Shown here: positions 28,734 through 39,299 of the stretch, in pieces
Layout: each line of letters opens with the position of its first letter
Numbering within the stretch: position 1 is the stretch's first letter
NCBI GenBank assembly: GCA_977017575.1
Contig: CDRNVI010000010.1
Location: 155,389 to 219,388 of the forward strand
Direction: 5' to 3'
Source: Paramoeba atlantica
Taxonomy: Eukaryota; Discosea
Length of the DNA stretch: 64,000 nt
Program-made: the position numbers and the translations under genes
The notes under the pieces: generated by a model
Told to the model about the DNA's origin: nothing
Database searches by the model: none
The model's input: only the letters and a program-made list of their open reading frames with translations

Positions 28734-29989
28734 TTGGTCATCGTAAATACGTTGTAAGGGTCTTCCACAATGTCTCCCTCTTCACACACTCTTATAAAGT
28801 GTTGTTGTTACTCCAGGGGCGACCCGGGATAGGACCTATCTGGTATCGGAGGAAGATTCTCGTCCCCACCGAGAATAGGAGCAGGTGGGTTTCCCTCATG
28901 GTGCCCTCGTCGGGGTTCCCACACGGTCCACACGTAAACCTGTACGGACGCGCCGGATAAGCTCTCTCTCTGGCCGCCTCCCGACGGGCCGGGAACCAAA
29001 ATCCTCTTTTTTTGAGGAGGGGGGGCACTCAGCTCACCAGCGGGACGATCCTGGAAGACAAGAGCGCTCTTCAGTGTCCCGCACGTACATTGTACGTGGC
29101 CAGCGTCTGTGAATCCTTCCTCGACAAATCAGTAGAGGGAAAAGTAGCGCCAGCGTGGAACCCCCGCTCCTTCTCCTCCTCTTCGTTTCCTCTTATTCCC
29201 CGAGGATAAACTGTCTCAACGACAGTTGGCTCGCGAATGGCGTATGCGAGCACATCTAGAGGGGTTGGAAACCTCTGAACGGACTCCCAGCCCAGCTAAC
29301 GGTTCCCCCATGTCGGCACTCAAGCGCGCGGAGGAGTTGGCAAGCCTTGAGGCTCCACTCGACCCCCCTCTGTGAATGAAACCTTTTACGTATGGCCTCG
29401 TAAGGCATATAAACAAGCTCGTATTATTGGATACTAAACGGAGTTTTCCATAAACATCTCAATCACTTTACAAAGGGTTATCTGCGCAACTCGATCCCCA
29501 GGAAATTTTTCCCATCATGCCGTGTGAACTAATTGGCTGCCCCTTCTGGTGTGTTCCCTTAGACTATGTTTTCTAATCTTCTTGATCCTGACTCATCGTC
29601 ACCACCTACCATCAAATCTTCAGCATTGCTAATGTCACCTAAATTAGGTGACCTAATAGCTGTCTTGGCCCTTTACATCTCTTGCAAGACCCAAAGTTCA
29701 TTAAAGCTGATGACACAATTAATTTAATGGACAAGTTTGATACTCGCACAACGTATTTCATCAAGGAGCGAGAGAAAGGACGTGCACGTTGCCCTGTTAT
29801 GACCACCCCGGGTTCCCGTGCTGCATATATGACTTGTGAACGATTCTTTTGTGCTGCAACTAACCACACTGCATATTCCTACTACATTGGGCGAAGTGAC
29901 CCACCTTATTTAGGGGCATTATTGACGAAACGACTTCACCCGACGGGGACGCCCTACAAAACAGGCAAATATCTGTACGAGTAAGGACC
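28734..29989. other. Decayed sequence, probable LINE debris
   Basis: Several short open frames. A minus-strand frame (28792-29028) holds CGPCGNPDEG and a following His, faintly like the zinc knuckle after LINE RT domains. The plus-strand frame at 29682-29984 has no recognisable motif. Nothing firmer can be supported. Confidence 0.3.
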
Positions 29990-30430
29990 ACCCCTTACCT
30001 CCTTGCCTCCCTCAATGAGGGAGCTACTTTCTAAGCCCGGAGCCCCGGCAGGGCGCCACCCATCTTATCGCCCCATCGCGATGTGGGAGTGTTTCCTCAA
30101 GGTGGCAGGACGACTTGCCCTGGAGAAACTGAGAGAATACGCCTGCCTCCTTTTCTCCAACGGCTGCAACTCGGAACTCAATACACCCAAGGGTGTGAAC
30201 ACACCATCTGTAGTGTCCGACATCACTTTAGGGTCAAGCCGGATGAAGTCATAGTGGCAGCTGATTTCGAGAATGCCTTCAACAGCATCTCGAGGTCAGC
30301 CATATTCAGGGCCCTAAAGGGAGACCCGAAGCTACTTTCCCTCGAGAGTATTACTTTCTTCCTCTCATGGAGTTCTACAAATATATTTTATAGCAAAGAT
30401 GTAAATTTATATTTTGTCCCCCCCTAGTCC
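29990..30430 (+). mobile_element. LINE reverse transcriptase fragment
   Basis: Two frames together show RT text: YRPIAMWECFLKVAGRLAL (motif 2/0 region), then QGCEHTI and PDEVIVAADFENAFNSISR (motif A with its Asp). It breaks off before motif B and passes into tandem repeats. It differs from the RT at 48.5 kb, so it represents another LINE lineage or a diverged copy. Confidence 0.7.
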
Positions 30431-30469
30431 TTTGTCACTACTTCTTTTCGTACGGTGTAATACACTGTA

Positions 30470-31090
30470 TGCGCTAAATTTCAGAGTGGAAGATTCACGT
30501 TTTTCATCATACTGCTATACCTTGGTACAGAAACACGGACCAATGATGTTCTTCATCAGGTAGAGCAAGAATTATTGTCCAGGTGGAAGCTACTAGAATA
30601 ATGTTAGTCCTGGGGACATTTTCGTTTCCTACGCGTTTTAAAGGAAATGATAAGATGATACTTGCAAACTATCTATTTCGCGCTAGGTATGTATGTCTAT
30701 ATATCTACGCGCTAGGTGTGTAAATTTCAGAAAAGTGAAAGTTTCACGCTTTTCATCATACTGCTATTTTAATGCAGAAACACGGACCAATGACGTTCTT
30801 CATCAGGTAGAATAAGAATTATTGTCCAGGTGGAGACTACGAGAATAATGTTAGTCCTGAGAAAATTTCGTTCCACAAAAGCCTAAGCACTCTAAAGGAA
30901 AAGATAAGATAATACTTTCGTTTCCTACGCGCTCTAAAGGAAATGATAAGATGATACTTGCAACTATCTACTTCATATGCGCTAGGTGTGTAAATTTCAG
31001 AAAAGTGAAAGTTTCACGCTTTTCATCATACTGCTCTTTTAATGCAGAAACACGGACCAATGACGTTCTTCATCAGGTAGAATACTGTGA
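30470..31090. repeat. Tandem repeat, about 240-265-bp units
   Basis: Two and a half units. Each contains TTCATCATACTGCT, CAGAAACACGGACCAATGA and GTTCTTCATCAGGTAGA, starting near 30478, 30723 and 30991. The GCGCTAGGTGTGTAAATTTC junction recurs. No coding potential seen. Confidence 0.75.
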
Positions 31091-31210
31091 GGAGTAAAAG
31101 ATCTATAGTGCAGTGAAACACTGTACTCCCCCTCTCATTAATTTTTAATAATATAAATTATAACAAAAATGAAAATTTATACTATCCCCCCTATTTAATA
31201 GGGCTACGTG

Positions 31211-31635
31211 TCACCCCCCCCTATAATAGGGCCATTTTTGTCTGGAAGGCCAAAAAAGATTGGTAATAATAATAAATGCCGGTAAGGTGGAATCTCCCAG
31301 TTTTGTTCGGATTTCTGTTAATACCCCCTTGAAACCCTGAGTCCATTTTTTAGAAGACTCTGCATCTTGAAAATACGACGCTGCACGATGATCTTGTATG
31401 ATGCGCTTGTTATGTTCTTTGTGAGGAACTTTGGCATGCACACCATCCGTCACCCCCCTCCACAAGAAATGCGCGCGGTGAAGTACACCATCAGCAGATA
31501 CAAGTATTGTTGATGTAAATCCGAGACGCGTCCCTGCAAGCTGTATTGGCTTTCCCTTTGATGCACGTACCCATGTCCATTCGCGGTTTGTTTCATCCAG
31601 CTTACAGAAAAATTCATCCATGTTAAATACGAGTT
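31211..31635 (-). mobile_element. Transposase catalytic fragment (DDE, pogo-like)
   Basis: On the minus strand a frame begins LPELVFNMDEFFCKLDET, with the NMDE motif typical of the first catalytic Asp in pogo/Tigger-type enzymes. WTWVRASKGKPIQLAGTRLG and LVSADGVLHRAHFLW follow. Later catalytic positions are not recognised. Relic. Confidence 0.5.
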
Positions 31636-31639
31636 CTGG

Positions 31640-32168
31640 GAGAATGTGGGAATTTTATCTCATCATAAAAGGACAAACCAGCCTTCTTCACTGCAGGAGG
31701 GGAAACCCATGTCTCTGCCGACGCGGCGAGCGTGATTATGGCCCGGAGCGTTATCCATGATCACTGTTGCCGCTGGTTTACGCTTTAACCAGTTGTAGAA
31801 ACCATTTCGTTTTGTCATGGCAGAGAGAAACGTTTCATTAGTGACCGTCTCATTCTCCGCAAACTCATGAAAACAGTGAACCTTGGGAACCCCCCATTTT
31901 CTTCATCTACAATAGATTCTAACATTATTCGAAACTCTTCATTATCAATCGCATTCTTACGTATGTATTTTATACGTTCTAACCCTCCTGTCTCCCGGTG
32001 GCGTTTAACCCATCGAGAGACAGTTGCTTCACTGCATTTCATAAGAGCAGCAGTGTCTGTAATCGAACGTCCCTGGTTTTGTACCTCATGGACGCAAATT
32101 ACACGTGTTTCATGAGTGATTTGTTGCGTCGAGAGGGTGCGCCTCTGGCGGCGAAGTGTTTTCGGCAT
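31640..32168 (-). mobile_element. Tc1-like helix-turn-helix and second-Asp fragment
   Basis: From ATG 32168 (MPKTLRRQRRTLSTQQ) a helix-turn-helix reads ITDTAALMKCSEATVSRWVK and RHRETGGLERI, then DEENGGFPRFT. After a stop near 31815 another frame gives VIMDNAPGHNHARRVGR, the second catalytic motif of Tc1/IS630 enzymes. The segment bearing the first Asp is missing between them, so it is an internally deleted relic. Confidence 0.65.
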
Positions 32169-32395
32169 AAAAGATGTGTTAGAAAGAGTTAAGTGGTATT
32201 TTATTCATAGATTAATGCGCTAAAATGATAAAAAATGATAAAAATCCGATTTTTTGCAGAATTTTCGGGTAAAAAATTCAGTAAAATTTTATCATGACGT
32301 CATATCAGCTTCAGGAGCGGCAACAATGGTGCCAGTAGTCTTAAAATTTCGAGATCTGTTGAATGCCGAAGGAATTAGGTCAAAAGCTCGCGCGG

Positions 32396-32433
32396 TACAA
32401 ATTTTAGACCCCCCACCTTTTTCGTGACCCCCC
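32396..32433. repeat. Fragment of a Tc1-type TIR
   Basis: ACAAATTTTAGACCCCCCAC matches the inner part of the TIRs at 16375-17113 and 42211-43781. Only one end is present. Confidence 0.5.
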
Positions 32434-32908
32434 CTGTAAAGAAGTACTGCTCTATTTGCGACAGAGAGACGTTGTTCAGCGTTCGCTCCAATTCTTCCTG
32501 TCTGGATTGCTCTTCACGAGGTGATAGTATAACATTATTTTTAGAAGCCTGCCAACATTGTGCTGAAAATTGTGTCCCTGTTGGGAAGAATCTACAATGT
32601 ATGCTCACAGTGCCATGGCGCGCAAAGTCCGGAGACATTTGCACCACCATTAGTGGCCAAACTAAGTGAACGTGGGCTTGACATTGATAGAGTCAAGCGC
32701 GTTTGTTGTTCTTATGTCGGGTGGAACATTTGTGGCTGCACCATGTCGTTCTCCCAGGTGGCGCATATAAATTTATTAAATTAAATTTATTATGCATCAT
32801 AAAAAATTCTGCTAAGGCTGGGCCCCGCAAGACGTATCTTCGATCAGCCGAGGCAGTTGCTTTTTGGTTGGGACACGCTCTTCAAGGAAACAGTGCGCGA
32901 GATGGCGG

Positions 32909-34297
32909 ATTGTCAACACCAACGCACCACTTTTTTTCCCAAAAAATAATTTTCTTGTCATTTCCAGTGGACCACTTTTTCTTAAAAACTGTATTCTCAT
33001 TTCCAATGCACCATCAATTATTTAAAGAAGAATTATTTTATAATATCCTTCGGATCTACACTACAAATGCGCCGTTATTCAAGACTCAGTCATTACGATC
33101 GTAATCGTATTCAATCACTCTTTACATCTGGCGAGAGTCGGCGAAGCATAGCTCGCATAATTGGCAAAAGTCACAGCACTGTTTGTCGCGAGTTGGCGCG
33201 TAATGCAAGAAGGGGTCAGCGCTATGAGGGGACGAGGGCACAGCGCATTTCGAAAAGACGCCTCTCGTGTAAAAAGGTCAAGCCTCACAAGATACAAGGC
33301 CTTTTGGAAGAGGAAGTCAGCTCTCGACTTCAAAAGAAGCACAGCCCGGAACAGATTGCAAATACGATCCGTAGCTGTCGTACCGCCTCGACTTCTACCA
33401 TATATCGCCATATTCGTCGCAACGCGTCCTTAGGCGGCAAGTTGTACACCCATTTGCGGATCCGGCGAAAGAGGCCATACCGTCGTCGCACCAGACCTGA
33501 TCGCAGCGCGATTCCCAACCGAACGCCACTTGAAAATCGACCAGAAATTGCTAATAAGCGTCGGCGCTACGGCGATTGGGAAGCAGACTTGGTCGAGGGT
33601 CGAGGACATACCGGATATATTCTTACCCTGTGCGAGCGTAAGAGTCGCTTCCTTGTTCTTCGCAAGTTGGAATCTAAGCACGCGAAGGGGGTAAGCAAAC
33701 AAATTGTAGACGGGTTAAAGAATTACAAGGTTCAAACAATCACATACGACAACGGAACAGAATTCTGGCACCATGAAGAAGTAAACAAAAAATTAAAATG
33801 CAAGTCTTTCTTTTGCGCTCCATATCATTCGTGGGAGAAAGGGTCTGTGGAACATGCAAACGGTTTGATCCGACAATTCCATCAGAAAACCGAATCTTTT
33901 GAGAATTTGAACCAAAGTGAATTAAACAAAACAGCATTGGAATTGAACACTCGTCCTCGGAAATTATTAAATTATCGTTCTCCAATGGATTTTGTGAATG
34001 AACTGCGTAAGTAAAAGAAGCTAAGTAAGCAAAGGTACGTGAGAAAGCTTGTAAAGTTAGTCTGTTAGTGTTGGAAATTTAATGACATTAAATTTAAGCA
34101 TTTTGTAAAGGTGAAGAAATTCTTGTCTAATAAAGTTTCTTACTCAGATCTTACACTTGTATTACACTTTCTTTAAATACTCTGGATAAGTTTTTATGTT
34201 GAAAGGAAAAAGGAACGATGTTCAACTATGGTGAGGCGCAGAAAAAAGGAATGACGGTCGACTATGGTGAAAAAAGTGGTGCGCTGGAGTTGACAAT
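32909..34297 (+). mobile_element. IS30-type insertion element with TIRs
   Basis: Bounded by inverted repeats of about 29 bp: ATTGTCAACACCAACGCACC at 32909 and its imperfect complement ending at 34297, both running into CACTTTTTTT. The 1.39-kb size and single-gene layout match bacterial IS30 elements. It interrupts the zinc-ribbon relic, which independently confirms the ends. No clear target duplication could be read (CGG left, GGG right). Related terminal text occurs reversed at 42055-42110, beside the IS30 relic at 41.6-42.1 kb. Confidence 0.82.
33067..34014 (+). CDS. IS30-family transposase, intact
   Basis: 315 residues from ATG 33067. An N-terminal HTH reads LSHYDRNRIQSLFTSGESRR, then IARIIGKSHSTVCRELARN, as in IS30 enzymes. 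The core has first Asp in YGDWEADLVEGRGHTGYI and second Asp in ITYDNGTEFWHH. The Glu lies in GSVEHANGLIRQFH, 33 residues after the second Asp (DD33E). The family C-terminus LNTRPRKLLNYRSP is present. No stop or frameshift, so it may be functional. IS30 enzymes make and resolve terminal circles of the element. This family is normally bacterial and archaeal, but flanking eukaryotic repeats and related copies elsewhere in the window argue against contamination. Confidence 0.95.
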   Translation: MRRYSRLSHYDRNRIQSLFTSGESRRSIARIIGKSHSTVCRELARNARRGQRYEGTRAQRISKRRLSCKKVKPHKIQGLLEEEVSSRLQKKHSPEQIANTIRSCRTASTSTIYRHIRRNASLGGKLYTHLRIRRKRPYRRRTRPDRSAIPNRTPLENRPEIANKRRRYGDWEADLVEGRGHTGYILTLCERKSRFLVLRKLESKHAKGVSKQIVDGLKNYKVQTITYDNGTEFWHHEEVNKKLKCKSFFCAPYHSWEKGSVEHANGLIRQFHQKTESFENLNQSELNKTALELNTRPRKLLNYRSPMDFVNELRK

Positions 34298-34806
34298 GGG
34301 GTGGTGCACTGGAGTTGAACATCCGGGGATCTTTCAAAAACATTGCGTCGAATTTGGGAGTCCTATCGAGGACGTGAATCTGAGCTTCGAAAGGAGCAGC
34401 GCGATGCCCTTGTAAAGAAAGTTGAAGAACGCTTGGTTGATAAAATTGATGATTTTAAGATTGTTCGAGAAAAAGTTCACCGCGCTCAATCTTTGATCGA
34501 AGATTCTTCACTATCTGTCGAAGAACTTTTTCAACATCTTAAAGATAAGAAAGTTTTGCGAGAAGAAAAAGAGGTTCTTCTGCGGCACGTTAAGCGTCCC
34601 CAACCCCAACCACTTGCAGAAGGAAAGAAGGAAGAAAAGAAAGGTCGGACACGTATTATTAAGGGAGCACTAAGTCAGAATACATTGAAGTTCTCAGTTT
34701 CCTTGAATTAAGTGAAGTCTTTAAGGTGACGAAAGTTTTATGGAGTTGACCTTATACACGCATGTTCTGTGTTTGTAGCCTAAGTATGTAGATCTGGTAG
34801 GAAAGA

Positions 34807-35220
34807 ATGTTTTTTCGTCGAAACGGAAAATCATATTTCTTTCAATATTTTTTGAGAATGCCTTCTGAACTAATTGTGTTCGGTCTTACAGATGCCACTC
34901 TAACCTACCTTGAGCGCCTCGGGTTTGACAAAGAAGAAATTTTTGCGTCATTTCTTTTCTTGCGGACCGGCGGGAATTATGTAACTGTTTCCGATCATCT
35001 AACAGCAAAATTTAAGCGCGGGTGGAGCGAGAAGTCATGTGCAACCAAAATTCCGGAGTTTTTTCAATCGTTATATAAGGATCTACGTCAAAACTGGCTT
35101 GAACCGCGCAATGACATTCTCTTTGACAACTCTAATGGAACGGACGGTTTTTTAAGCGACGATGTACGTATGGTGGTTGACACAGTTCCACTTTATGTAG
35201 ATGCTCTAGATGATTGCTAG
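34807..35220 (+). mobile_element. DDE_4 (HARBI1/ISL2EU-like) transposase fragment
   Basis: 137 codons whose pattern fits the part before the first catalytic residue of DDE_4 enzymes. LERLGFDKEEIFASFLFLRT is followed by a weak HTH (VTVSDHLTAKFKRGWSEKS) and VRMVVDTVPLYVDA, the likely first-Asp strand. It ends at a TAG immediately after. It lies directly downstream of the zinc-ribbon relic on the same strand, so the two could have formed one two-gene transposon. Family call moderate. Confidence 0.45.
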
Positions 35221-35635
35221 AAAGAAGTTCAGACCGATCTCTACCCAATATCCCTCGAGCCATGCTTGCAACCAAGGATGCATCAACAGGTTTGTTTAAC
35301 ACATTGTACATCTTAATGCCATCTAAAACATCATTCTTTTCTGCATCCGTAAGCATATCTTTTCGGCCACGCTTGCCGGAAGGAGCATGGTCCTTCAAAG
35401 CATAGGCACTTCGTTCAGACATTTTCTTACCGTGCGTTTGATTCCAAATCTGCATGCTAGTCAAAACGGAACAACTCTCACAAAGTGCTTGGAATTCACG
35501 TACTTCTTCATCACTCCACGTATTTCTCTTTGCTTTGCGCGATGAGCGTTTAGCCTCAAGTTCCTCCACAAGATCTGCCACATGCCGTGATACGTAAAAA
35601 TTGTTTGAGGCAAGCGTCGACTGCGACGGGGCCAT
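35217..35635 (-). mobile_element. CENP-B-type DNA-binding domain of a transposase
   Basis: From ATG 35635. A basic segment (KRSSRKAKRNTWSDEEVREF) is followed by ALKDHAPSGKRGRKDMLTDA and VLDGIKMYNVLNKPVDASLV. This is the second helix-turn-helix of Tc5/pogo-type transposases (GRK-x-x-LT, then I-x(8)-KPVD). The frame continues to 35132, but its end overlaps the plus-strand fragment, so the real boundary is probably near 35217. No catalytic domain is attached. Confidence 0.6.
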
Positions 35636-35981
35636 AGCAGGAAAAAGGAATCAAAAATGAAGAGTTTCTCCACAAAAAATAAAAAAATTAATTATTGCAC
35701 TAATTAAATGTGCAATGATTTTTCACCGCAGTAATTATGGATCGGACGGTACCTGTATGCGCTTTGATTTCATTAGATATTTCTTCACTCTGCCATGGTA
35801 ATGCATCTACAAAGGCCAAAATTTACCTGGAAGTGTGTGACACGCGAGGCCTTAGAGGAAGGTGGAGGCGCAAGGCAAAAAGGCAGAAGGCGTAGACTTC
35901 TGACTTTTTGCCGCGGCGACGACGACTTCCTCGCGTGGGAAGCTGTAAGAGGTCCTATGGAGCATGTTTCGATGGCTATGT

Positions 35982-36174
35982 AACCCAGGCTAAAGTGGAC
36001 GAGCGAGATACTAAAGGCACATTTGGCAAACTACCACAAAACTGGATCAGTATCTCCCGCTAAATTCTTGGGTCACATCAGAATGCTTAACAAACCGGGG
36101 GATACCGTTCCAGTTTTGTGGTAGTTTGCCAAATGTGCCTTTACTATCTCCCTCGTCCACTTTAGCCTGGGTTT
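35982..36174. mobile_element. Small inverted-repeat element (MITE)
   Basis: Two arms of about 63 bp with few mismatches (AACCCAGGCTAAAGTGGACG and its complement) surround a 60-bp interior that includes GCTAAATTCTTGGGTCACAT. Target duplication unclear. No coding capacity. Confidence 0.8.
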
Positions 36175-36247
36175 ATTTATAAAAATTAATGAGAGAGGGT
36201 AGGTGGAAGGACGTGATACAGCACTTTAGCTGATAGGATGAACCAAT

Positions 36248-36691
36248 TTGTTTCGCTGTAAGGATAGATTGCGGGTAAACAAAGACGATAATTATGAGAT
36301 GTTAACGATAAATATTTGCTTAAGCGCCCATAGAGTAATGAACGGAGGGCTAAGGTACAAAAGGCAGATCTTCACTTTCTGGAGAAAATTCTTCCTGTCC
36401 CTTCGTCTCCACAAACGTGATTATACGCCGATTTCTACGAATTTCTTCTTGATCAGCGATGCGCTGCGGGAAAAAATAAAAGCCAAGCCCCTTGTCCGAA
36501 GTGGAGTTCAAAAGTTTCGAGGACATAGAAATAATGTACTTCAGAAAAATTTGAAAGGGTATGACTCAGAACGAAATTATAAATTTTTGCAGAAATATAA
36601 ATCTTTGCAAAAAAATACCAAAGGTCATTTATTAAAATTAATGAGAGGGGGAATAGTTCAGTTTTTTTATCGTAAATTGCTATACAAGTAA
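36248..36691 (+). other. Open frame without recognisable content
   Basis: A 147-codon Lys/Arg/Phe-rich frame in AT-rich sequence. It crosses the right terminus of the composite element (36653), so it is probably chance. Confidence 0.25.
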
Positions 36692-36717
36692 TATCTACTA
36701 ATACTAAGTAATACAGT

Positions 36718-36800
36718 TTATCTTGGCGTATTGATGCACTTCTTAAATCGAAAGGATATCGCGATCAAAAAGCCTAAATGTACGCCTTGCAAAACATCAA
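36718..36800. repeat. Dispersed 80-bp repeat
   Basis: Nearly identical to 15947-16025, including GGATATCGCGATCAAAAAGC and CTAAATGTACGCCTTGCAAA. Flanks differ, so only this block is shared. Origin unknown. Confidence 0.7.
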
Positions 36801-36899
36801 GAGTAAAACATGCTCCTTTGAACCATTTATCTTTAAAAAAAATTACGAAATTTTCTTTTTGGGTCATTTTTTTTATCAGGGCCCACGGCTCATAGAAGA

Positions 36900-37190
36900 G
36901 GGAGCCGGGAACTGGCACGCGGACTTCGAAATGATACGTACAGTGCCAGGCGCGCTGAACGAGCAGCGAAGAAGTCCATGCTGAAACGCCAGCCGCGCCC
37001 ATGCATGATTAAAGGAGAGATTAAAGACAAAGTCGTGTCTCTCCTACGCAGGTGCTTTAGCCCCCAGCAAATTACAGTAGTTTTGCGCAAAGAAGATGGT
37101 ATTAAAGTATCCCGAACGTCAATATACGGGTTTATTAAGCGGGATGATGGTCAACATGGGAACTTGGAGAGTTTGAAAACAATTTTCCTA
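36900..37190 (+). mobile_element. IS30-like transposase fragment (subfamily 2)
   Basis: Reads SRELARGLRNDTYSARRAER, then IKGEIKDKVVSLLRRCFSPQ, ITVVLRKEDGIKVSRTSIYG and FIKRDD. This is very close to the IS30-like ORF at 44952 (FARG, then RRFSSRQISVVLRKEDDVKV). The HTH start and the catalytic core are lost. Confidence 0.8.
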
Positions 37191-37638
37191 GCTCATCTTT
37201 TCTCTCCCGGAAACGGGCGTATTTTTACTATGTTAATGCCCGTTTCCGGATGGCGCTAGGAGAGGAACTGTCCCTCTTGTCGCAAAGTAGGGGTGCGCCT
37301 CCCTTCCCTCATCTCCCACCACCCCGCTCGGAACACGGTTCCGAGTCCCCATGCGCTGCAGGACCCTTCTACCATACCTTTTGTGGGTCCGTGGGTCCGG
37401 ACCCACGACCAGGGTCCGGACCCACGTAACAGCCGTAATACACTCAATATTACACTTAATATTGTATACACTCAAATCTTAATGCCGGTTATTTATAAAA
37501 CTTTATCAAAAACTTTTGGGATATATGCTAATTCGCCAGCGATGTTGGTTTTGGAATCATACATGTACCATATGTACTGTATTCTTTAATTCTTTTATTA
37601 CTTGAAGCTTTGAAACCTATTTCTTAGCCAAATCTTAT
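37191..37638. other. Spacer, no gene seen
   Basis: Contains short imperfect inverted repeats (GGGTCCGGACCC near 37390-37420) but no gene. Confidence 0.35.
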
Positions 37639-38046
37639 TTGATGGAACATTCTTCGCTTCGTCCGACGAACATTGACTCAAGTCAAGACCTACCGCCGGA
37701 TCCACGTCGGAGACGATTGTCCGGGCGAAAATTCATGACGGAAGATGCCTTCCCACAATACCTCTCTCTCGTGCGATGTGCATCAGATTGTATGTACTCT
37801 CACGAAGGCATACCGTTAAATACCAACGGCTTTGAGCAGCACTACGAGTGCAATCATTGCAAATGGTCCTCGCACGGCAAGTATAAAAATCATTGTCTGG
37901 AGCATCGTCGTGCTTGTCTGGATAAAATTTCTTCGGAGCGAACTTCGGATCTCTGCGACCATGTGTGGATTGTCATACTCAGAGGGTTGAAACCTTCCCA
38001 GGCGCTCCCAGTGAAAACCTATGGAGTCTGCACTTGGAGATTTTGA
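37639..38046 (+). mobile_element. hAT-like element, N-terminal zinc-finger fragment
   Basis: 135 codons with a BED-like finger: HYECNHCKWSSHGKYKNHCL, then HRRAC. The same arrangement (IKCRDCPWWSHSLHNNHYYH) is found in the element at 51955-55413. After ILRGLKPSQALPV it ends. The matching central part of the family resumes at 43784, so later insertions probably split one copy. Confidence 0.65.
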
Positions 38047-38829
38047 AAGGGTGGGTGAGATTTCAGCTCAAGGTCGTAAATTTGGGAAAGTAGTAAATGA
38101 GGTCGTTGCTCCACTGGGCAGGATACATGTCCTGTAAGGTCAACGACCCATTATCTCGGCGCATGAAACGCTCCAATGCTTGCCCCTTTAGGCAAAATTT
38201 AGTATACCGTACCCACTTAGTATACCTACTAGGTATCCTGGAACATGGTATATTTTGCTTTTAAGTGACGAATGTAAGTTATAAGACGTGAGTAGGGAGA
38301 ATAACATCTGCAAAAAGTATATGCATTTTAGAGAAAAAAGTACGCTCCCAGGCGCTCCCATCCAGTTTTAACCCTCTCAGTGCAACAAAAACGAGAAAAA
38401 TATGGGTGTGTTCCGGATGTCAGGATTTTCGCATACTCAGTGCAACGCTGTTTTTTCGGTCGGACAGCACCACGAACGGACGCGGGATTGTATGAGACAT
38501 GTTAAGAAAGAAACAATCGATTAAGATAAAAATGGATTAAGATAAAAAATTATATAAGGAGAAGAAAAAAGGAGTACCTGGATAATCGATATTGACGGAA
38601 CAACATAACGCGTTTCTTTAGTAAAGAGATGAACTTTTCGCCTTTACTGCTTTACAACTTACGGCTATACAACTTACTGCTTTCATGTATACCGTATACC
38701 CCCCCCCCCCCAGTAATAGAATGGGTTTTGGGCCAAAATGGCCAAATCTCTGTTACTGGGGGGTGTATGCTTTTTTGGGGGAGTAACTTCAGGACACTGG
38801 TCCGGACATGGAATTTTGTCACCATGGTA
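38047..38829. other. Spacer with repeat debris
   Basis: Includes a C-run and CAGTAATAG block (38698-38720) whose complement recurs at 41600-41640 and 44580-44625. No gene recognised. Confidence 0.4.
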
Positions 38830-39155
38830 CTCCCCCTCTCATTAATAATTATAATTATAATCTATAAACCTTTTTAGTTTATAATTATAATTATAGTTTA
38901 TAATTATTAATGAGATTCGATAAGTGATTTTTTCTTACTATGGACTTCAATTTCTTGATTTTCGAGACACTACGTTCAACTTGGAAGCAATTTTTAGTGC
39001 AAAGTATGTGGTACAGGTGTCTTTGTAGATAAAAAATGATGAATTTGAGGTTTATAATTATAAAAGTGAGACTCAGAATTATAATCTCATTAAATTTCTA
39101 TAAACGATCCCTTTAATGATTTTTGGAGGTTTATAATTATTAATGAGAGGGGGAG
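38830..39155. mobile_element. MITE with CTCCCCCTCTCATTAAT termini
   Basis: 326 bp, beginning CTCCCCCTCTCATTAATAAT and ending with its complement, with TA on both sides (38828-38829 and 39156-39157). The interior is AT-rich. Termini match the composite element at 31126-36653, so it is probably a non-autonomous derivative. Confidence 0.85.
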
Positions 39156-39299
39156 TACTATTTTTTCGAAGAAAAAAAAATTCTTTTTCACTCAGTTGTA
39201 TTCCTTATTAATGATTTTCTACTATCAATAGTAAAAAATTTTCTTGTCAAATTTTCCTGAGTTGCATGGTGCAAACTATTTGCTCCTGCTGGAAGGGTA

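Larger units (their letters stand above)
32424..34711 (+). pseudogene. Zinc-ribbon gene relic split by an IS30-type element
   Basis: The left part (32424-32908) reads CSICDRETLF, CLDCSSRG, CQHCAEN, then VCSQCHGAQSPETFAPPL, LDIDRVKR, SFSQVAHI and TYLRSAEAVAFW. The right part (34298-34711) reads LRRIWESYRGRESELRK, VEERLVDKIDDFKIVREKV and ESS-like SLIEDSSLSVEELFQHLKD. Both align in order with the intact gene at 57700-58509. The left part needs at least one frameshift. The IS30 element 32909-34297 sits exactly between the two halves. A second member of an unknown gene family. Confidence 0.72.
31126..36653. mobile_element. Composite CENP-B/pogo-type element with nested insertions
   Basis: The left terminus CTCCCCCTCTCATTAAT (31126) is mirrored at 36653 with one mismatch at the end. 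TA lies directly outside both ends (31124-31125 and 36654-36655). Another possible right end is at 36199. A minus-strand CENP-B-type DNA-binding protein (35217-35635) and a pogo-like catalytic fragment (31211-31635) could be the two halves of its transposase, now separated by later insertions including IS30. The MITE at 38830-39155 has the same termini. The assignment of all parts to one element is inference. Confidence 0.45.

Noticed and set aside
33067-34014. Bacterial contamination as the source of the IS30 gene
   Set aside because: Related fragments at four other places, insertion into a eukaryotic zinc-ribbon relic, and flanks containing Tc1 and pogo sequences make contamination unlikely.
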